Positions 21,158-64,000 of a stretch of 64,000 nucleotides of DNA are shown here, piece after piece. A model generated the notes under the pieces. The model was not told the DNA's origin. It made no database searches and saw nothing but the letters and a program-made list of their open reading frames with translations. The translations under genes and the position numbers were made by a program. Position 1 is the stretch's first letter. Each line of letters starts with the position of its first letter. Origin of the DNA: Amoebidium appalachense (lineage: Eukaryota > Ichthyosporea); assembly GCA_963693365.1 (NCBI GenBank), contig CAVNZM010000017.1, positions 2,480,001-2,544,000 on the forward strand, written 5' to 3'.

Positions 21158-23850
21158 GTTTTTTTTTAATAATGACTTTATCATGATATGATGAAAGAGA
21201 AGCAAGCCGGAGATATCACAGATATCTCAGAGAAGAAAATACAAAAACCCCTACTCACGGATACGGAGGAGATAACGACTCAAATAATCATACACCCTAG
21301 AAAACTCGTTAAACATACGGTGGTTCAACAGATAGTCAATAGGAGTAATATCAAGATTATATAAATAAGCTAGTCTTCGAATTTCTAACGGAAGAATCTG
21401 AGATAAATAAATGATTTATCTAGATGTTTGCGAGAAAAAGGTTCTGCACAAAAGTCACACAAACATTTATCGAAACTAAGGTTACAACGCCAAAATAAAT
21501 ATTTCAAAGCAGTCTCACACGAAGGGGTTAGAATGGCAAAATCGGCAAGTGTGGTAGGTTTTACGAGAGGAAGGATGACTCATATAAGTAGCTAATTAAC
21601 ATAACGATTGTAGAGAAAATAGACGAGTCTCTAATATAAAAAGAAGCACAGGCTCAAGAGTCCTACCATGATACTCTATCACAACGATGAAGCAAAGGAT
21701 ATTGAGTATGAGACCAAGTAACATACTGCTGATAAATAGGGGAAGAGAAAAATAAAGGAGACAAATATTTAAAAGGATATCTCTGAATGGGAGATAGATT
21801 GGGTACAGGACATTTCGCACGAACATTAGAAATGGGAACAGGGTCTAAGGAAGGAAAGAATTGCAACAAAGGATGATAGGAAGGAAGCCTAACCAAATGA
21901 AAACAAAAGCGAAGGCCTAACTCATTCATACGCTGACTCGCCGGAGGGAGACCAAAAACACTCAGCAAAGAAGCCGCCAGAGGATGCCTACGCGAGGTCC
22001 GAGAGATGAACGGATGAATTCACGCTGAAAGGAATCGAATTCCCCAAGCGCCGCGCGCTGTTGCCGTGGAGGGGCACACAAGAGTAACGGGAGGCCATAT
22101 TCGAAACATGGACGAAGAAAAACTTTATAAAGAGTGAGCAGATTAGCAGGATGGACATTAGAAATGCTTGCGAAAATGCCTTGATAGAGATGTGTAAACG
22201 ATCACGCGCACGGGAATGCGCGAAGTCAAAAGGCGCTCAAAGCAAATACCCTTAGAGGTGAAAGGAATACCTAAATAGTCATAGGAGGACACAACTGGGA
22301 TAGGTTGATTGTTCAAAGTGTAGTGTACATGGGGAGAAAAGGTGCCGCATTTATCTATCCCAATTTTCATGGAATTTCGGAAACACCAATCATCTATTCG
22401 AGAAAGCATGGTAGTCATAATAGAAGGATCGCGAGTGACTAAAACAATATCATCAGCGAAAAAAAGGCCGGAAACACAAGAGTTGCCTGCAACGGGAAAT
22501 TGTTGAATTTTTACCGCTAAGTCGTCAATAAAGACATCAAAAAGGAGGGGACTCAAAAGTGAGCCCTGTAAAAGGCCTCGTGTACGACTGAATCCGTTAC
22601 TCAGTACCCCATTCACAACGGCAGCCCCATGGGTGCGGTCAAATAACGCCTGAAGTAGTCGACCAAAGGGAAGTGGGAGCCCTCGAGTCGCCAACTTATG
22701 CCAAAGCAAATTCGTCGGAACCGTGTCGTAGGCATTCTTAAAGTCGATGAAGCAAACCTCGCATCCCGAACGGATAGTGTCGTGTAAAAGAAAAGCATGA
22801 GTATAGCACGAATAAGCATGCCGAAACCCGCCCTGAATGTTGCTTAATCGAAATACATTGGATAAGGCCTCATGCTTGTGGAAGGCGCGCAATATGCGGG
22901 ACTCGAATAGGCGACGATATATGTTGGTTAAGGTGACCGGCCGAAAAGAAGAAATCGGACCAGTAGAGACCTTCCAAGTTGCAGACTGGATTAACAAGAG
23001 TGTCATTCCACGACGACGGAATGAAGCCCAACTCATAAAAGGCGGAGGAGAACTCGCTCACCAAATATACAAACGGTGGAGGAGGAGGCGTATTCCCGCC
23101 TTTGGTAATAACGTGCGGAGGGCACAATGCCTTAAGAAGCGCGGGTGGAAGAGCTTCCGGACCACATGCCTTTTTGGGTTTTAGGGCAGAAATAACACGT
23201 TGAACGTGCGCAGCATTAAAATAGCTCAAATATTCGCCTGGAAATGAAGAATCAATCGGCCAGGAGGGTGGTGTGGAGAGTAAAGAATATGAAGGGTGCG
23301 TGGAAGGAGCAGAGTTAAAGTGGAATAATTCGGAATAATAGTCATCGGTGGAAGTGATGGTGTCGGGTTTATCAGGACTACATGTAGTAGTGATGGAAGG
23401 GCCAAAACGGCCTAGACTCTTGAGAGTAGAAATACAAGAATCGTGGGAAAGCGTTTGGCCTAAGTGGTCTAAGGTGAGAGATGGTCGTAACCGAACATAG
23501 GGATATTCGACACTACCGACCACACTATCACCTAATTTAAATAGAAAATCAACAAGAAGAGAATAACATACCTCAAGGAGACACGGGTTTATCCGCTGTC
23601 GAGCATCCTGCACGGCCTGCAGGAGGGTGAGGTGAATCTCCTTGTAGGCATTTTGAATACTCAGCCGATTGAGTTCACTCTTGAATTTGCGAGCAATAAG
23701 GCGTTTAGTTACACGAACAGTGTGTGGAGAAACAGGAGTGGACATTTGAATGACAATAGGCTTGTGGTCGGACGCAGTAGAAGTTATAGTGACATTCAGA
23801 ATTCGAATATTGCTGATAACACGGACATCGTTATTTTTGTGCTTTTCTGT
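21114..23850 (-). mobile_element. 5'-truncated non-LTR retrotransposon (LINE) with poly(G) 3' tail
   Basis: On the minus strand the insert begins in the end of an APE-type endonuclease (SDHKPIVIQ, about 23770), continues through reverse transcriptase and thumb regions to a stop at 21251-21253, then has about 100 bases of 3' untranslated DNA and a G run (38 C on the plus strand, 21114-21151). The 3' untranslated part carries a GATATCTGTGATATC palindrome. There is no poly(A) tail. It lies between the transporter and hemerythrin genes. The clade was not determined. Confidence 0.9.
21251..23823 (-). pseudogene. LINE ORF2 remnant: endonuclease end, reverse transcriptase, C-terminal region
   Basis: Minus-strand protein remnant. 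Bases 23823-22985 give the endonuclease end and linker, then ALKPKKACGPEALPP (start of the RT domain). A frameshift near 22985 moves the frame to PISSFRPVTLTN. The RT core follows: FIDFKNAYDTVP, RGLLQGSLLSPLLF, LFFADDIVLVT (catalytic Asp pair) and KIGIDKCGTF, to about 22160. Further frame changes occur near 22160 and 21980, but YKVFLRPCFEYGLPLL, GLPPASQRMNELGLRF and LDITPIDYLLNHRMF are still recognisable before the stop. The disruptions and missing 5' part make it non-autonomous. The frameshifts are described as found; no restored reading is given. Confidence 0.88.
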
Positions 23851-24547
23851 ACACTGTCAGCATAGCCGTTAAGTCAGCCGAACACGGCACCGTGACGTTA
23901 AAAAACTTGCACCGGTATATACATAGTAACGCGGTAGTCTTCTTCCTCCCCTTCCTCCCCCAACCCCTCCCCCCCGAGCTCCCGCCCCCTCTCCCTCCCT
24001 CCCCCCTCCCCCTCGTCAGTTCTTGGGACGCACTGACCATCATGGTGTAGCATGCGCATGCATGGGGTTGAAGATATATTGTCAGTGGGGAGCCCATTGT
24101 AGTTGTACTACAAAAGGGAAAAAAGAAAAAAAAAAAGAACGGGGAAAGGGAAAGGGGGAAAATGGAGGGTGGGTCTCACGTTGGGTCTTGACACATTGAC
24201 TTTGTATCATGGTATCATGCGCGGGCAACTGCCATCTCGTGTTACATTTCAATATGCATATCCGCGCCGTTTGTCTGTCTTGAACAACCTTTAGTGGGTG
24301 ACTTTGTCTACTGGTAAAATGGTTGTTATCAGTCAAAGTTTTATACATTAATTGCTGCTTCATAGTCATGTTTCGGTAATTCATTCGGAAATCTTAATAA
24401 CAACTAAGTAAATAAACCAGAAAATCCACGTCGAACTTAACCTGTCAACAGTGTGTGCTTTCTCTTTGTGTGCTTCTTTTTTCTGACGTTTCCATCAGAA
24501 CTGATCAATGATAAAGTAACGTCAACTGATGCACGGTGAGTGTGGGG
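23851..24547. other. Intergenic stretch before the hemerythrin gene
   Basis: Contains a C-rich tract (23944-24012), an A-rich tract (24115-24140) and otherwise unremarkable AT-rich DNA. Nothing coding was recognised. Confidence 0.45.
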
Positions 24548-24555
24548 TATAAAAG
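24548..24555 (+). promoter_or_regulatory. TATA box candidate for the hemerythrin gene
   Basis: TATAAAAG stands in GC-rich surroundings (GTGGGG upstream, GCACTCG downstream), 732 bp before the ATG at 25287. A CRE-like AACGTCA lies about 30 bp upstream. The distance implies a long leader or a 5' untranslated intron. The match is exact but function is inferred. Confidence 0.45.
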
Positions 24556-24717
24556 CACTCGTAAGCAAAGCATCGGCTCAGTTTCGAGGAGAGATACCCA
24601 GGCGCAACTGATGTTTGTGGATTTCGAAGAGTTCCGAGGAGTGAACTTTTGAGCGTCGGTGTTGTTCCGTCTTGTGACACGACTGCTTTTTGTGACTGCA
24701 TCTGACTGAGTATTACG

Positions 24718-24751
<34 letters not shown>

Positions 24752-25147
24752 CCGCCCCAGGGGGATTTGTAGAAGAATTGTAGTTTGCTTGTGCAACAGT
24801 TATTGGAACCACGTTACTGGAAAGAAGGGGGGGGGAAGGAAAAGAAAAGAAAGGAAATCACTCACCGTGACTAATACGATGCATGACTACTCCTATCCCT
24901 CCAATCCCTCGCACAGAAACTTCATTTCAGCTACTAATCAAAGTCAACCAGCATCGAATCAATACCTATTGGGCCATGCACTCTTCTTACATCCTTCCCC
25001 ATTCCCCACCTTACCACAATGGCAAGTTGACACCTATTATCAAATCACACCGGCGTGCGTCTCCCCACTCAATCTTTTCTCCCCCTTGCCCCTCACCCAC
25101 AGACACCCTGCCCTTCCCTCTGTCCCTCCGTCCCTAATCGTTATCCC

Positions 25148-25180
<33 letters not shown>

Positions 25181-25286
25181 TTACTCTCTGGCCCCCTCCC
25201 CTCCCTTCCTCACCCACCCTCACCCCATCTCTCCCACGCAGCCTTCAAATCCACTTCCAGCCAATTTTCTTCACGCCCACACCACC

Positions 25287-28303
<3,017 letters not shown>

Positions 28304-28333
28304 GTCTATATCTTTTCTTTCTTATTTTTCGCT

Positions 28334-28365
<32 letters not shown>

Positions 28366-28790
28366 CATTTCTATTGTTCGCTTTTTCTCTTTTTTTTCTT
28401 CTTCGTTTCCCAGTTACCTTTTTTGGTCTTTTTAGTGGCGAGAGATATAGAGGTGTCATGCTGTGATTCGATGTTTCAAAGCGAGATCCAAAACACCGGC
28501 GGATTGCATGGCGAATTGGCAAATCGCCAGAATTCAAGGGTTTTGTTTCATGAAATCCTGAAAAAACCATATTACGCTATGGTATGCATGTGAAATTTCG
28601 CCTCCCAAATTTCCCAAATTGAGAATAGGGGAACACTTTCATAGGCGTTCAGAGCATTGTTGTTGAATAGAATGATCCTTTATCTGTGGTCGGTCTGAGA
28701 GCTGGTGTGCATATACCCTGGTTATCTTTGGCAATGACTTGCATGGGGCATTCTGAGGATGCACAAATCACAAAGTTTGTACGACTTCAA

Positions 28791-28796
28791 AATAAA
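28791..28796 (+). promoter_or_regulatory. Polyadenylation signal candidate (AATAAA)
   Basis: AATAAA occurs about 490 bases after the hemerythrin stop, followed within 25 bases by a GT-rich TTGTTGTTGACTG. No earlier AATAAA was noticed on this strand after the stop. Weak evidence only. Confidence 0.3.
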
Positions 28797-28881
28797 TCCC
28801 AGTGTCATTCACCTTGTTGTTGACTGATCCCACGCCTCAAGTTGACAATTTGATGGGATGGTATCATTAACAATTTCTTAC

Positions 28882-28929
<48 letters not shown>

Positions 28930-29000
28930 AAAAGAAAAAAAAAAGAAAAAAAAGCCAAGACCGAGATCATAATGTTGATGTGCGCGCGTCCGTCCCTCTC

Positions 29001-29040
<40 letters not shown>

Positions 29041-29224
29041 TTTCTGTGAGTGTGTTTTGGTTATGGTGGTGGTTGGGGAGGAAAGGGAGGGGAGGGGGGG
29101 GGGGGGAGCGGGGGGAGGGGGTCGTGGCCAAGAGTATTCTGAAGATCTATCCGTTCCGGGGTTTGGCATGCTAGAGCATCATATATGGCCTTCCACTCGA
29201 AAGTCAAAGCACACTGCCTTTTCT

Positions 29225-29274
<50 letters not shown>

Positions 29275-29824
29275 ACTGACGTCATTGAATTGCTCTTAAA
29301 AAACGAACAAACGAGATATCTTAGATAGCCCCAAGTCATGAAAAAGCAAAAAACACTGTTCCGCTATCGATATCGGACACGGAGAAAACTACCTAGAGAT
29401 AACTTTAAGAAACCGCAGATTTAACTCGTCAAACGGAAAATAGTCCTTCAAATGAGATACACACAGACCAATCGAGTAACTAGAGGGAGTGCGCGGGGAC
29501 AAAAAAAAAAAAAAAAAAAAATTCCGGAAGAAGCCAGAGCATCCGATCCTTGATGTGGTCATCCCAGATTCGAATTCGAACCCAGTGCGTCTTGCACGGG
29601 CTGGCTTTTCAATGAAATTTCATGTGTATCTCATCGGAAAAATTTATTTGGCCCAGGCGTGCCTGACGTCACTGTGGCCATATACTGTACCGAGAGTCCA
29701 TTTCGTTCTATACCCCCCCACACAATACTAATGCTAGCTACATACAGTTAAAATACCACGAGAAAAATTTTATCTGCAACAAACGGTTTCCTTTCACTTC
29801 ATGCCGTAACAACCCCCATTCCCT

Positions 29825-29861
<37 letters not shown>

Positions 29862-30384
29862 ATTTTTATGGACACAACAAGAAAGAAAAGAAAGAAAGAA
29901 AAAAGAAGAGACAAGAAAAGAAAAGAAAAGAGGGAAAGAAAGGACTCGAAGTTACCAAAAAAAAAAAACCTAGGGTGCTGTACAAAACATACACACCAAA
30001 CTGTGAGACAGACATTGTGCTACGTGGGGCTTTTGCTTAAAATTTCAGATTTGTGCCGGCGAAAGCAACACTACCGTGCCAGAAATCATTTCTAAATTCA
30101 TCAAGAAACAGAATGTCAATATATCGAATATGTGTGTGTGTGCGTGCAAGATGTATATCTGCTAAGTTTGCATAGACGGCCAAGCATATACCTATAGTGA
30201 CACATCTACGAATCTGTATACAGCCAATCAAACCACACGATTACAAGTTTTGAAACATTTATGAAAACAGATTAAAGATAAAGCTACAGGTATCACTAAA
30301 CATCTAGAAGGCACCAAGCCACATTCAAAATACACTCAATACACTAATACACTAATCACTAGTCACACAATAAATATATAGAAG
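28797..30384. other. Intergenic stretch between hemerythrin gene and importin-11 (convergent)
   Basis: Holds a run of 46 C (28883-28928), another C run near 29001-29040, the LINE tail described separately, an A tract at 29500-29520, a C run at 29827-29861 and AG-rich DNA. No coding exon was found. The two flanking genes converge here, so part is 3' untranslated sequence. Confidence 0.5.
29226..29505 (-). mobile_element. Short LINE 3' fragment with poly(G) tail
   Basis: On the minus strand, SHLKDYFPFDELNLRF with a downstream in-frame stop resembles the end of the larger LINE (Leu/Tyr/Phe-rich, with a similar Asn-x-x-Phe pattern), followed by GATATCTC-type sequence, TGACGTCAGTATT and 46 G. It is 5'-truncated at an A tract near 29500. 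The coding similarity is weak, but the layout (coding end, short untranslated part, G tail) is the same. Confidence 0.5.
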
Positions 30385-53557
<23,173 letters not shown>

Positions 53558-54721
53558 GTCTACCACAGAGCAAGCTGCCCAATTTACAACAGAAATAAAG
53601 ACTACGCCAGCAACCAATCCTGCTTCTCTGTAACTATTCAAAGCACTAGAGCCTCTTTCCCTATTCCAGGCTCCCTCGCTAGCGAACAACAGCCTTTCAA
53701 TCGCAGGCCTTCCTGTTGAACGCGAACCTTCCTGTAGATTCTAAGGAGTAGTTTTGTGGCTCATCTTAGTGCTCCTATATCTCAAAGCCTACCGCTCTTA
53801 TGTAGTTACCTAAAAATAGTTAGAACAATGGGTGGAAAAGAGACGCGTTATCTACACCTTTCTGACCTATTTACATCCTGTATACGATCAACATGGTAGC
53901 CGAAAGTGAAAACCTAAAAAAAAAAAAAAAAAAGTTTATATAGTGAAACTGCCGTGAAAGAACTGTGCGTTTGGGTCACGTGAAAAGAGGCGGGAAGAAC
54001 TGACCAATCAATCATTTGCGATATCACTTTCGCGAAAATATATTTTTGGCACCGATATTAAAGAAGACCCGTTTGACGTGACAGCTGAGCAAAATTGTAC
54101 CGTAAATGACCTTTAAAAGCTATTTGCAGCGCTGTATGAATGGTCTATTTTGAATCTACCAATCGTCAATAGGAGTGTTAACGAAACGGTTGTTTGCCCT
54201 TCATTTTGCCTCCCAGCAAAGCTCTGCAATTGAAAAGCAACCCTTGAAAGGTCCCACAAAACTTACAAATAGTAAGGGCAGTACATTAGCATTAGTTACT
54301 AGGAAACTATTTTCATTTCATGAGAGGCAAAGATACACCACATACGTCAAACTATTTACCCAGAATCCTCTTAAAGCGCTTAGTTATGCAAATAAAGAGA
54401 GTGTAGAGACCATCTTTATGCCACAGGTGTATATGTACGGCCACCTTTCCCATTTTCCTATGGGCCTTTTGTTCAACCCGCATGTTAGCATCCCAATTAC
54501 TGTAAGGGTACTCGAACAGGAGAGCTTAAATAATCTTTATCTTTTGAGCTTTGGAACATACACTGTATTGCTTATTTAAGAGAAGACGTTCTTCGCTACA
54601 GGGTCTCCTAAAAGCACGAGTGACCCTTTCTGATTCCGTCAGACGCCCTTATGCACTACAGGAACAGTCAGCATCACTTTCACCCGTGTCGTTATTTTCT
54701 ACTGGTGGTACTGCTTGAATA
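53558..54721. promoter_or_regulatory. Shared upstream region of importin-11 and the TMEM106-like gene
   Basis: The two genes diverge from this 1.16-kb stretch, which is nearly free of the repeats seen elsewhere. CTGACCAATCAATCA at about 53999-54013 contains a CCAAT box. A 134-codon open frame (54175-54579, starting only with GTG) lies inside but has no recognised motif. No TATA box was seen for either gene. Confidence 0.45.
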
Positions 54722-60786
<6,065 letters not shown>

Positions 60787-61071
60787 GTGTGTGTCTGTGT
60801 TTTGGGGAGGGAGGGGAGGTGGGTGGGGAAGGGGGAGGGGAGGGGGGGGGGGGGGGGGTTTGTATATTGTCTAGCTTATAAAGGCTTTGTAATGAACACA
60901 TGAACAACTGGTATTTACATTAAGAAAGAAAAGGGTGAATAGAAATTGTTACGCCAAGAAAGCGATGGTATATACACGAAGAAAGTCGAGTAGATGCATT
61001 GGGTTCAAGGTTCAAAGCTAATAATTACGAACCTTGGGTTTTTGTCTTCAGTAAATTCTTTTTTTTTTTTT

Positions 61072-61103
<32 letters not shown>

Positions 61104-61255
61104 GCTCCTCCAGCAGCGTGGGGGTGCATTTTGTTATTGCTCTACCCCTTCATTTTTATATTTCATTTTTATGTTTTGTTTTAGTATAATAATTTTTTAT
61201 TATAGAGTTGTATCTATTCATATTAATTTTTATGGCGTCCGCAGCAACGCGTGGG

Positions 61256-61293
<38 letters not shown>

Positions 61294-61678
61294 GAATCTG
61301 GGCTTGCATTTCCATTTGTGTGGATATAATCTCGTATTTTATAATTTTTTGGGAATATGTTGGAGAGAAATGAGATACCCGGTGTGGAGGATATGAAGGG
61401 CCATAATTACTCCGGGATATACCGGGAGCCGGGGGATATACGTATAAGTATGAGACGTTTCCTGCAGTATTTTTGGTTGAGCCAAGCTGGAAGCCTCTAC
61501 GACTCAAATCAATAAACACTTCATAAATCGTTTCACAAGTTCGTGCATATGGAGTGTGCACGCAAGAAAAGCGCCTCCTTAAGATCAGCTGCTAATACAT
61601 ATGTAACCGTCGAGGGGCCGCCCACACGCTTTAGTTGCAGTTAGGGAGGGAGGGAAGGGGTGGGGTGGGGTGGAGGGT

Positions 61679-61718
<40 letters not shown>

Positions 61719-62191
61719 GAGAGAGAGGGAGAGTCTCGGAGAGAGAGGGTCGCCGAGCAAGAATTGGAATTTCGATTTGTTTTTGTCATGGCCACGTATT
61801 TATGGGTCATTGTGTTTTTTTGTCTTTTTTTAGCAGCACATACGCATACGTAGGGGCTCCTTTTGCAAAAACGACTTTTTGAGTATTCCGGCTTTCCGGT
61901 CAGGATTTTTTTTTTTTTTGCGTTTATCCTGTATCTGATTGGTTTCTTTTTCGCGCCAGGTGTTTTTATTGGCTGGATAGACAAGTTGTGTGCTCATGTG
62001 TATCTACCTATTAGTAATACTATAGATTAAATATCTCATTAGTATGGGTCCAAACTCGGGTGCTGGGGATATGACGTGAGCCGACCCCACCTGGGAAAGG
62101 CCTTTCTATTATCATGCACATTCTTTATGTGTGGCTTGCACCGCGGCATTGTTTGTCCATGTGTGTACTTCGTACTATCATAAATGCCGTA

Positions 62192-62231
<40 letters not shown>

Positions 62232-62647
62232 ACACACACACACCCTTCAAATCATGGCACATTCAAACCAAAGGCCTCCTGGAAATTAAGGGATGCCTTG
62301 ATTCAAACCCACCTCCGCCAATCCAAAACTTTCCCCACCCATCGAATAAAAAAAGGTTTGCACGTTTAAAATCCCCCCCCCCCCCCCCCTCTCCCCCCCG
62401 CCCCTTCTCCCCTTCCCTCCCTCCCCCGATACTCAGCACCCTGGCCATCTTCGAGCTCGGCTTGGGCCACTTGCCGGGTCCAAGTCTTACAAATATATCC
62501 CCAAATCATGGTGTATACGTGACTGAAGGTCACTACGGTTTAGTACATTTATGATCTTATATGCACAGAACCCACGAGCTGAAGGCGGTAAATCACCTCG
62601 TGACCCTAGCACTGGCCATCCAAATATCCCCCTCCCCTTCCTCCCCC

Positions 62648-62691
<44 letters not shown>

Positions 62692-63039
62692 AAAAAAAAA
62701 AAGAGAGAAAGAAAAAATAAACGCGCGCGCGCACACACACACAAACACGTGCGCCTACCTACCCACCGTGCATCACCACCACCACCACCCACTCACCTAG
62801 TACACCCCACCTACCCACACACAAACACACGCACGAATGGTCCACACACGTGCACACAAAAAAACCCTCTCAGCCTTTTTTCCAGTTGCCAAGTGGCACT
62901 CTCGAGCTCCCTAACAAACCATTACATTCTGCCTGTTTCTCCCGGGACTGCCCGCTTTAGAGACAGAGCAAAGAGCTAGCACCATGCAAACAGCCGACTC
63001 ACTTACATACACGTGCCCGATCTGTACAGTATCTTAAGC

Positions 63040-63076
<37 letters not shown>

Positions 63077-63146
63077 GCGGGGAAAAAAAAAAAAAAAAAA
63101 ACCCACCACCACATCACTCGCCCAATGCCCCATCCACCACACACAG
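60787..63146. other. Stretch after the last supported TMEM106-like exon
   Basis: The frame from 60757 stays open to a TGA at 60901, so the gene may end there, or splice at CTC/GTGTGT (60786). The rest holds G runs (61075-61104, 61259-61290, 61678-61717), a repeat copy at 62112-62190, C runs and GT/CA tracts. A possible acceptor near 62437 opens a short frame, but nothing recognisable follows. Confidence 0.4.
62112..62190 (-). repeat. Dispersed poly(G)-linked repeat, diverged copy
   Basis: The reverse complement starts beside a G run (GGATACGGCATTTATGATAG), then TAGTACGAAGTACACACATG, GGACAAACAATGCCGCGG and GCAAGCCACACATAAAGAAT. Confidence 0.65.
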
Positions 63147-63212
63147 TGGCTCAAAAGTGGCTGTGTAGGGCCCGAAGTGTGCGGTGCAATCGGGGACGTG
63201 CAGAGAAGGCGG
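63147..63212 (+). CDS. Possible internal exon of an unidentified gene
   Basis: ACCACACACAG precedes and GTGAGT follows a 66-base open stretch; phase 0 gives WLKSGCVGPEVCG and more, and phase 2 is also open. No family is recognised. It could be a late exon of the TMEM106-like gene, an exon of a gene continuing beyond the window, or chance. Confidence 0.22.
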
Positions 63213-63532
63213 GTGAGTGTTTTGGGCTAGGGATTTGCACGTACGTGTGTGTGTGCGCGCGCTCGTGTGTGTGTGTGTGTGTGTGTAAGTGTGTGTGTAT
63301 GTGTGCGTGTGTGTGTGTGCGTGTGGGAGGGGGGGGGGGGGACGGGCTTAGTTGGAGATGTATGGAACTGGGTTGGAACTTTGGAAATGGTGAGACATCA
63401 AAGAACACAAAAAGAAAACATCACATGAATATCAACCCCCCCCCCCCCCCCCCCACAAAAAAAAAAGGGCGCGGGGGGGGGGGGGGGGGGGAGGGGGGGG
63501 GAGAGAGGGGGGGGGGGGGGGGGGGGGGGGCA

Positions 63533-63618
<86 letters not shown>

Positions 63619-64000
63619 GAGAGAGGGCAGGGGAGAGAGAGAGAGAGAGAGAGAAATACAATTTAGTTATGAAAATAAGTGTGATGTTTATTACTAAACT
63701 GTTCCAATCAATATTAGAAGGGTGGCTCGTTGTGTGGCTTCAAGACACTAGCTATCAGCACGATGATCATGACCTTCACCTTCGTAGAGATCTAATAGAG
63801 TTAGTGGTACAACGGTTAACAATATCATAAGTTATTAAAGCTGCAACAGTTAATATCATAGCGCCTATGTACTGCCCTTATGAAAGTAGTTAAAAAATTC
63901 TACGCTTAGCAAACAGTGACAAGAGAGGTCAAATTTGCAGCGGAAACCTTACCGGCGCCCTCGATTATAATGTAGTTACTAACCATAAATAGGATGTTTC
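63213..64000. other. Right flank
   Basis: A GT tract (63246-63324), a C run (63437-63452), G runs (63474-63530) and about 110 bases of (GA)n (63542-63655), then AT-rich unique DNA. No coding feature was seen. Confidence 0.5.

Noticed and set aside
54175-54579. 134-codon AT-rich open frame between importin-11 and the TMEM106-like gene
   Set aside because: It begins only at GTG, has no late ATG context, no recognised motif, and lies in a probable promoter region. Chance cannot be excluded.

Overview
The window is nuclear DNA of a eukaryote. Five protein genes have GT-AG introns with CTAAC/CTGAC-type branch sites. The gene set (MPS1/TTK kinase, importin-11, a TMEM106 protein, a hemerythrin-domain protein and a WAT1/EamA-type transporter) and the large repeat-filled introns suggest a protist, perhaps a unicellular relative of animals; the lineage is inference. 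G or C homopolymers of 30-48 bases, (CA/GT)n, (CT/GA)n and minisatellites dominate the non-coding DNA. Most long open frames in it are translations of these repeats and are not genes.

Layout. 363-10689 (+): MPS1/TTK kinase, truncated at the left edge, with a long Gln/Pro-rich N-terminal region and the kinase domain split over many small exons. 11375-11445: promoter-like block (two CCAAT, one CRE). 11812-19991 (+): complete 12-exon, 357-residue 10-TM transporter whose splice phases all agree. 21114-23850 (-): 5'-truncated, frameshifted LINE ending in poly(G). 24548 TATA box, then 25287-28303 (+): four-exon hemerythrin/HHE protein. 29226-29505: a second LINE tail. 53557-30385 (-): complete 23-exon importin-11, 946 residues. 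53558-54721: shared upstream region with the divergent gene. 54722-60786 (+): TMEM106-like gene with a possible AT-AC intron. 60787-64000: no assured gene, one possible exon near 63147.

The most unusual signal is structural. At several exon edges of importin-11, and at one of the transporter, the last or first part of the exon has been tandemly copied into the intron together with its splice site. Several copies keep an open frame with conservative or purely synonymous changes. They could be unrecognised alternative exon ends or splice-site decoys, or a stage of intron growth. Other notable items are a dispersed repeat family (about 130-230 bp) that usually begins beside a poly(G) tract, LINE copies with poly(G) instead of poly(A) tails, and a 715-bp inverted-repeat element with a 6-bp target duplication inside an importin-11 intron.

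The genes are housekeeping genes of unrelated pathways (spindle checkpoint, nuclear import, membrane transport, metal/oxygen binding, lysosomal membrane). I see no operon or functional cluster.
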